Source: Larix kaempferi
Taxonomy: Eukaryota > Streptophyta > Pinopsida > Pinales > Pinaceae
NCBI GenBank assembly: GCA_027924585.1
Contig: BSBM01000076.1
Span: forward strand, 8,651,001 to 8,715,000
Direction: 5' to 3'
Length of the DNA stretch: 64,000 bases
Shown: positions 57,796 through 64,000 of the stretch, one piece after another
How the letters are laid out: every line of letters begins with the position of its first letter
Numbering within the stretch: the first letter of the stretch is position 1
Position numbers and translations under genes: made by a program
Notes under the pieces: model-generated
The model's database searches: none
Seen by the model: only the letters and a program-made list of their open reading frames with translations
What the model was told of the DNA's origin: nothing

Positions 57796-59195
57796 TAATG
57801 ATAAGGGGAAATGACAAAATGAACTAACAAGTGGCAATAAATTTTAGTGCCCAATTTAGAAAGGGGTTGGCATGTTATGTATATGGTCCTTCGTATGAAG
57901 TTGATGGACAAAAAAGTTGCAATGGGCGCTCTAAGAAGACACTCACATAGGAATGTGTATGCACTCTAAAAAACAAGCATGTCTAGTGTCCTTTTAAATT
58001 AGCTTTGGGCCCTTTTAAACTGGCACACATATCTGCAAAGTAGTCCACCAAGTTGGATTTAAAGGATTGCATGGACATTCTAGGAGCACACGTGTTAATA
58101 ACATGCACATGTCCCTAAACATGCGTGTTCATTCGTCTATGAATTAGAAAAGGCCCATGGGTAAGGTGCGTGCTTGAGGAAAAGAAGGTGCATTTTGGAG
58201 TAGTGGATTTGACTATAATGAGGACAATGGAGGTTTCCATCATCACAATTCATTGTTTCAAGTAATGGTAGAGATATTTTCTCTGTCATTATTTCAAATT
58301 CAAGGTAGTTTATATGCTCAATTATTATTTTTACACTTTTAAATTATATGAATTAAGAGAGAAAATAAATGTTTTATTCTTGTTCAATTACAACCTATAA
58401 ACGATATTGTCGTCGAGCCTACAAATGAACAAAACTTGACCCACCATCATTAGTTAAAGAAATTCCCAACCCTAACCCCAACCACTAATTGGAGATCAAA
58501 CATTAACACTGATAATGACATTAAAAAACCTAATTGGAATTTTTAGAAGCACTAGAGAGCTAACACACCTTTCCCTTGCTACATCCCTTAATACCATTGT
58601 ATCTTCAATTGCTCATGCCCAAGGGTAATGATCAATTATATTCAAATACAGGGGTAGGAAGTATGAATACTATAGGATGAAGTTAGATAGGAATAGGGTG
58701 AGAGATTTACAAATTTCAAAACAAGATCTTGTCACCTTGTTTATTGACCCCTAGAATTGGGAAACACCCCATTATGGAAAAGAAGCATATTTGCATGGAT
58801 TAGTGTTCATAACAACCATTTATAGACCACTAGATGGATAGGCGGTTTATGGTTTTTGGAAATCTGTAAGGGTCTAGATTGCTAATAAGGGGAATCACAC
58901 AATATTATTAATCCAAAGTTCAGTTTGAGAGCTAATTTTCAGCCAACTAACAACTAACAAGTTTAAATGACAATAGAAAGAATTTATGTATAACATGATA
59001 CATGGATGAATTCTTGTATTGTATCTAAGTTAGTGGCCTTTATGAACCAACCTACTAATCAGGAAGAGACAAACAAGATAATTAACCAAAATTAAAGCTA
59101 ACTTCTATTTCTTTTTTCTTTGAATTTACTGGTCAATAATTAACCAACTATATAATTATTTGAAAAGGAAAAATAAAACCTATTAATTAGTTTTT
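57796..59195. other. Non-coding DNA, nothing recognised
   Basis: No gene or element was recognised; only short open frames and AT-rich stretches. Confidence 0.45.
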
Positions 59196-59234
59196 TACCC
59201 ACCGTTTTGGACTTCCAAGTGAGTCCATCATCAG
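59196..59234 (-). ncRNA. Hammerhead-ribozyme-like relic of the Penelope element
   Basis: On the minus strand CTGATGA (59234-59228) is followed by a stem (GGACT...AGTCC) with an 8-base loop, then AAAAC (59208-59204), a 5-base loop and GTA (59198-59196). This is the hammerhead core order: CUGAUGA, stem II, GAAA, a two-base-pair stem III (AC/GU) and a GUH cleavage triplet. The expected G of GAAAC reads A, one CpG-type transition from the consensus. Stem I is not clearly paired. Penelope-like elements are known to carry minimal hammerheads in their terminal repeats, and this lies about 100 bp after the ORF. Confidence 0.5.
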
Positions 59235-59332
59235 GGGAAGAACACCACAAATAATGAGGTGGTGCATTTAATTCCAAGGGAGCAACCATAAATACTGATT
59301 GGATGGTTTTCCACTTCATGTCGGCTTGAATT

Positions 59333-61289
59333 TTAGGTATTTAATCCCAATTTATTGATTATGGGTTTCCATGTATTGCTCAGTCTTAATCCTTCATCTC
59401 GATTTAGTGTATTCTTCAACTTTTCTATTTCCAATGCTTCTTTCACTTTTCTCTTCAAATAATGATATTCTCTCATAATTAATTTAGCATCTTCTATACG
59501 AATATGATGGAAGAATTTGTGTGCATGGTCTTCCAAGTCAGATTTGGTAGATCTATCTTTTAGCACGTCCACTGCATGTTCTTTTAGACGTGTTTGCACT
59601 GATCTTCTAGTTTCCCCAATGTAGACCCCATCGCAAGAGCAGGGTACTGTATATACACCTTTTTGGAGTCTTGAATCCACGGGGTCTTTCACAGAGTCTA
59701 CCAGCTTGCCTATGGAATTTAGGGGGTAAAGGCCACCAAGATGTTTTGTTACTAAAGATGTTTTGTTTCTTTAGTACTTTTGCACTTCGATCACTGGTCC
59801 CTTTGATATATAGCAATGATACTTTAGGCATCTCCTTCTTTTGTTGCTCTTGTATTTTCTTCCGGGTTTGGTGAATTGTCTTGTCAGTAAGATTTTTATT
59901 ATATCCATTTAACTCAGAATTTACAGAGGTGATTTAGTTCATGGTTAAGGTGTCCTAGATCCCATATTCTAGTGGCCCTCATTGTCAGTGTTTGTATGAT
60001 CCATGTTTTATGGTTTGGATGGTGGTGAGAATCTGCATGTAAGTATTTGTCTATGTGCATCTTTTTCCTAAATACCTGATAAACAATGCTGCCATCTTCT
60101 TTTTTTGAGAGAAGAACATCTAAGAAAGGTAATTTTTTTGTTTTTTTCTACCTCCATAGTGAATTTAATATGCTTCGAGAGGTTGTTGATATGGGTTAAG
60201 AAGTCATTTAGTCTTTCCCTCCCATGTCTCCATTTTGAAAAGATATCATCCACGATCTTTTCCATACTTCAGGAGTTAAATGAAATGAGTTTAGAGCTTG
60301 GTTTTCGAAGTGTTCCATATAGATATTTGCTACTATATAGGATAATGGTGAGCCCATACCAACACCATGGGTTTGCTCATATATTGTCCCTCTGTAGCTG
60401 AAGTGTGTTGATTTTAGACATAATTTGACTAAGCTTGTTGTCTCATTGTCTGTTAGGTATTTGATTACTTCATTTACTGGAACCTTTGTATAAAGAGATA
60501 CTATGTCAAAGCTCACTAAAGTATCCCCTTCCTTAATCTCATGTTATTTAATCCATCGTACAAAGGATGATGAGTCTTTGACATATGAGGATGTGTTCCC
60601 AACTAATGGTCTTAGTTTTTTGGCTAGGAACTTGGCTAAATGATAGGTGGGGGAACCTATTGTATTTACTATCGGTCTTAGTGGGATGCCCTCCTTATGA
60701 ATTTTGGGGGATCCATAGATTCTAGGCATGATAGAAATACTCAGATTTATCCTTCATTTAATCGATTCATAAAGATTGGATGATTTTATGGCCTTTGTTA
60801 CTTCTATCATTATCTTGTTACTAGGGTCTCCATTAATGATTTTGTAGGTTCCACTCATGGTCAGGTGATCAATCATTTTTCTGTGGTAGTCCTTTATGTC
60901 CATGACAATCATAGCATTTCCTTTGTCTGCTATTAGGATAATGATTTCCTTATTATTCTTCAAATTTTTAAGGCCCTTAAATCTTCTTTTGATAAATTAC
61001 TCACCGACGGTCTGGCGTTTCTCAAAATTATTGAGCACTCTTGTCTCAACTCCTCTGCTCATTCTAGAGGCTCATCCTTGATCACTAGTTCTATGCTACT
61101 GATTATTTCTTCAACAGGGATTTTTTTGGAAGCTATCGCAAACTCGCGTTCTGGTTCTTCTAACGTGGTTTGCGACAGGTTGATGACCGTTTTGTTATCA
61201 AAACCACGTTGTTGATCCTTACCTTTGTCCTCACGTTTCAGCTTAGCGAGGTTTCTCTCCTTTTTCTTCATGATTTCGTGGTGAGACAT
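59333..61289 (-). pseudogene. Penelope RT and GIY-YIG polyprotein, frameshifted
   Basis: Pieces in order: 61289-61059 (INLSQTTLEEPEREFAIASK, PVEEIISSIE); 60963-60754 (IADKGNAMIVMD, DYHRKMIDHL); 60729-60544 ([17 protein letters not shown]); 60516-60260 (FDIVSLYTKVPVNEV, GVGMGSPLS, ANIYMEHFE); 60265-60068 (VDDIFSKW, IKFTMEVEKN); an unlabelled frame near 60060-59940 (HIDKYLHADSHHHPNH); 59831-59700 (DRSAKVLKKQNI); 59692-59333 (GVYTVPCSCDGVYIGETRRS, RLKEHAVD). These are the Penelope RT palm motifs followed by GIY-YIG with its CxC insert. A one-base loss falls in the catalytic YVDD codons. Confidence 0.9.
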
Positions 61290-61321
61290 TTATGCTCGGA
61301 TGAAGGTAGATGCGTCCAAAG

Positions 61322-63089
61322 TGTAATGTCCCTACCCAAATAAATCTCATGAAGGGAAAATTCCACCAATCTACTAGTTCCCTAGGTTGGGGTGGAAACA
61401 TTTAGATTTGGAATAAGGGAGCTATAAAACCCCAAATGGACATTAGATTGACAAATATATATTAAAAGGGATAAATAAATAATTATAATAAGAAAATAAG
61501 GTGGCACTTGGCCATGAGGGCACATAGGTGGTGTGGGACCCACACAAGGCAAGATTCTTCATGCCACATGGCATCCTATTCTCACCCATTCGAATCAAAG
61601 GTGGAGTCTAACATTCTTGGGGGATTTGGAGAGGCATTATTTATGGAATGAATCTAGGAGGGTTGAATTAGAGTGGAAGCGTAACTCCCATGGAAGAGAA
61701 AGAGGCATCTTAGAAGAATTGTGACACTTTGAGCTAGATTCCCTAACTTCTATGACAACAATGATGAAGATTCTATGACACTTATTACAAGGTTCAGACC
61801 TGATTGCTAACATATGACATATATGATATGTCAAGGCTAAAAATAGCCTCCAAGAGGGTGCACAAGGGGATTTATGGAATCCAATATTCCCCCATTCGAA
61901 TTGATGGAAGAGGAGCACTAGGAAGTGTTGGACAAGTGGCATTCTTGGGAATATCTCCCTAATTTGAATTGGGATGATTCTCTTGGAGGGAATTCAAGCT
62001 ATGGAGGCATTGGGAGGTTAATAAAATACAAGAAGAAATAAGGAGACTAGCTTTGATCATTTCTCATTTGACACAATTGGAGAGCATAGCTTTTCCTTGC
62101 ACGGTGGATGTACATCCTCCTTGCCTTAAAACCAATTTTGAGGGTGCAAGATTCCCATCCAAGTTGGTTGATGGAGAGGCCATTCATACCTCTCAACATA
62201 GCTTCATGGATATTTTTTGATGCAAGTTCAAACCCCAACTGAGTTTGAGTTCATCTTCTCTCATTATTCTCTATGCCTATTCTACTATCTTTCTCTCAAT
62301 GTCATGTAAATGTGCAAGGGCGCACTTCTTGTTGAATACAGTTATTGAAGTATTGTTATTTATACTTCATGGACATGTTAGTTTCTGCATATCTCTGTAA
62401 TATTCATATCATGAGAGCCACAACTCGAAATACCATGTACTTCAAGTGATATTTCCAATCCAAGATGAAATTCGAGCCATTTTCCTCATAACATTTTCAT
62501 AGTAATTTTGGGATGATGTTGTACCTGTTTTATATCATAGTTTTATGAGATATTTATTCATTTATTGAGTAGTATATGAAGTTACTTTGATGGCCCAAAT
62601 TATGTTTGTAGACCCCTAAAATGTCACTATGGTTTATGACTAAATTCGAGACTCCTTGTCCACCATTTTCATCCCAAATTCTAGACTCTAGAAGTTGTTG
62701 TTCATTGCGATACCTATTTGACCCTAAAACCAAATATAATGCTGAAAATATGTTTTCATTAATGTCCCCTAACAGAGCCAAGTCACAGACTAAGAATTAG
62801 TGAGGGTTGTACATTTTTTGGAAGAGAAATTAAGGAATACCTAGGGGGGATTTCCACTACTCAAATTGACTAGTCTTGTCCTGAAACTTATTTTCTTGCA
62901 AATTGTAGACCGTGGATGGGTATATCAGTTGTTTGGGTGCCTGATAGATGTGTTAATGTTTCCTATTCCCCATCAAGACATTCCTCCCCAAATTCGAAAT
63001 CATTTGGAGGTGTTTGGAATCAGTTGTAAACTACAACCCTAGAGTTGAAACAAGTGAATCCAAGTGCTTTTATTTGGAGGGATATTATA
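61322..63089 (+). repeat. 5' LTR of a Gypsy element
   Basis: About 1,768 bp. It begins TGTAATGTCCC and ends GGATATTATA, which matches the reverse complement of the start except for C-to-T changes, the usual inverted tips of a plant LTR. It is followed after one base by the primer site. Its left edge abuts the N-terminal coding end of the Penelope element, suggesting insertion into it. No second copy is in the window. Confidence 0.75.
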
Positions 63090-63090
63090 G

Positions 63091-63102
63091 TGGTATCAGA
63101 GG
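63091..63102 (+). other. Primer binding site, tRNA-iMet type
   Basis: TGGTATCAGAGG matches 11 of 12 bases of the standard initiator-Met primer site and sits one base after the LTR. Confidence 0.85.
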
Positions 63103-63134
63103 ATGGTACTTGCACCTGATTTGGGTGACCATTT

Positions 63135-64000
63135 ATGAGTTCAAGAATTCATCCCCCACCCTTAGAAACCGAAACTAAAAGTACCTTTGGTGAAGAGGAA
63201 GAAGCATGAGAAGAGGCGCACTCTGTTGAAACTATGACTAAGGATGAGAGAGGAACCTCAGAGATGGAAAAGAAAGAGGAGTTTAGGAAATTCATGAAAC
63301 CATTTTTTGAGGACATGACAATGAATATAATGCAAGGGTTCAAATTGATGGCTAGTCAAATTGGAAGCAAATTGGCATTAGGAGCCAGTAGTAGTTCTCA
63401 GTTTGAGGAAAAGAAGGCAATGGGTGAACATTTTCTCAAAGACAGGGCCTCACAACCGATCCAATGAATTCTAGATCTCAACAAGAGATACCACACCCAA
63501 TTTTTTTGATCCCAAAGAGGATCCTAAAATCCAATATGGAATGCATGAAGTTCTAGCAGAATGGCAACAATTGAGTGAAGATTGTAGGAGGACCTTACCA
63601 TTTGATCAATTCTTTATTGTTTCAAACAAGCTCAAAATGAGAGGAGGTAACAAGAATCCTTTTAAAAATAAAGAATTGAACTATTCCATAGGTAAAATTT
63701 CCCTTCCCACCTTTGATGGCTCATCCAAAAGTTATGCAAATACTTGGGTACAAAAGTTAGATGTATATTTTCAGCTGAATCCAATGGTTGAAGAGGATGC
63801 TTTAAAAATGGCTATTCTGCATATTGAAGGAGAAGCAAATAATTGGTGGTTCCATGGACTTAAAACCTTGGGACATAATCAAGTCCCATCATATGAATTT
63901 CTTTTAACAAGTTAGTGGAAATATTCGAGCAAAAATACCCTGAAATGCCTTTCAAGGAACTAGCATAGTTGAAGCAAACTGGAACCCTTGAGGAGTACAT
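63135..64000 (+). pseudogene. Gypsy Gag, 5' part, runs off the window
   Basis: From an ATG at 63135, 33 bp after the primer site, the frame encodes a Glu-rich N-terminus, a TGA at 63207, a coiled charged segment (EFRKFMKPFFEDMTMNIMQG), then after a frameshift the capsid domain: LPTFDGSSKSYANTWVQKLD, EEDALKMAILHIEGEANNWW and, after a second shift near 63905, LVEIFEQKYPEMPFKELA. The WVQKLDxYF...A...LxGxAxxWW pattern is typical of Gypsy Gag. A TAG lies near 63966. Pol lies beyond 64000. Confidence 0.85.

Larger units (their letters stand above)
59196..61321 (-). mobile_element. Penelope-like element with GIY-YIG endonuclease (decayed)
   Basis: About 2.1 kb on the minus strand: a basic N-terminal region, Penelope-type RT, linker, GIY-YIG endonuclease, then a short tail with a hammerhead-like relic. 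Penelope elements form their own retroelement class, with an RT close to telomerase, and differ from LINEs. The GIY-YIG-bearing type is rare in plants and best known as Dryad in conifers, where horizontal transfer from arthropods has been proposed. Its upstream edge is cut by the LTR at 61322, so the rest may lie beyond that Gypsy element. Confidence 0.9.

Overview
This window looks like nuclear DNA of a land plant with a large, transposon-filled genome, most likely a conifer. The evidence is an intact plant-type plasma-membrane H+-ATPase gene with 20 introns, many old and heavily mutated LTR retrotransposons and LINEs, and a decayed Penelope-like element that encodes a GIY-YIG endonuclease. 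Among plants, GIY-YIG Penelope elements are best known from conifers (the Dryad family). No bacterial, organellar, rRNA, functional tRNA or CRISPR features were seen. The species is not identified.

Layout. 1-8.1 kb: two Copia relics in opposite orientation; the minus-strand one (with an LTR at 3081-4171) abuts, and probably interrupts, the gag of the plus-strand one. 8.1-17.1 kb: mostly unrecognised non-coding DNA with a Gypsy gag relic, a tRNA-Asp-type primer site and a likely long LTR (about 12.6-15.4 kb). 17.1-28.5 kb: a graveyard of L1-type LINE pieces (minus 17.1-18.8; plus 19.0-19.7, 22.6-23.3, 23.4-26.7 and 28.2-28.5) with a possible 1.4-kb inverted-repeat DNA element between them. 26.7-34.5 kb: AT-rich DNA with diverged tandem repeats. 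34.67-40.55 kb: a structurally complete but dead Ty3/Gypsy chromovirus with two LTRs and a perfect 5-bp target duplication. 40.5-44 kb: local repeats and another LINE 3' piece.

45.4-55.1 kb (minus): the only intact host gene, a P3A-type H+-ATPase of 950 residues assembled from 21 coding exons whose frames and splice sites all agree. Its second intron holds a relic of a different LINE type and a foldback repeat. The gene energises the plasma membrane by pumping protons out of the cell, and its C-terminus ends in the YTV motif that binds 14-3-3 proteins once phosphorylated.

56-64 kb: repeats, a tRNA-derived SINE with an 11-bp target duplication, the Penelope-like element (minus, 59.2-61.3 kb) with a hammerhead-ribozyme-like relic just beyond its ORF, and the 5' LTR and gag of another Gypsy element that runs off the right edge.

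Across the LTR elements almost every premature stop can be explained by one C-to-T change in a Gln or Arg codon (CAG, CAA, CGA). This is the signature expected of decay through cytosine methylation. The most interesting points are the Penelope element with its ribozyme relic, this uniform decay signature, and the unusual elements inside H+-ATPase intron 2. All coordinates and comparisons were made by eye.
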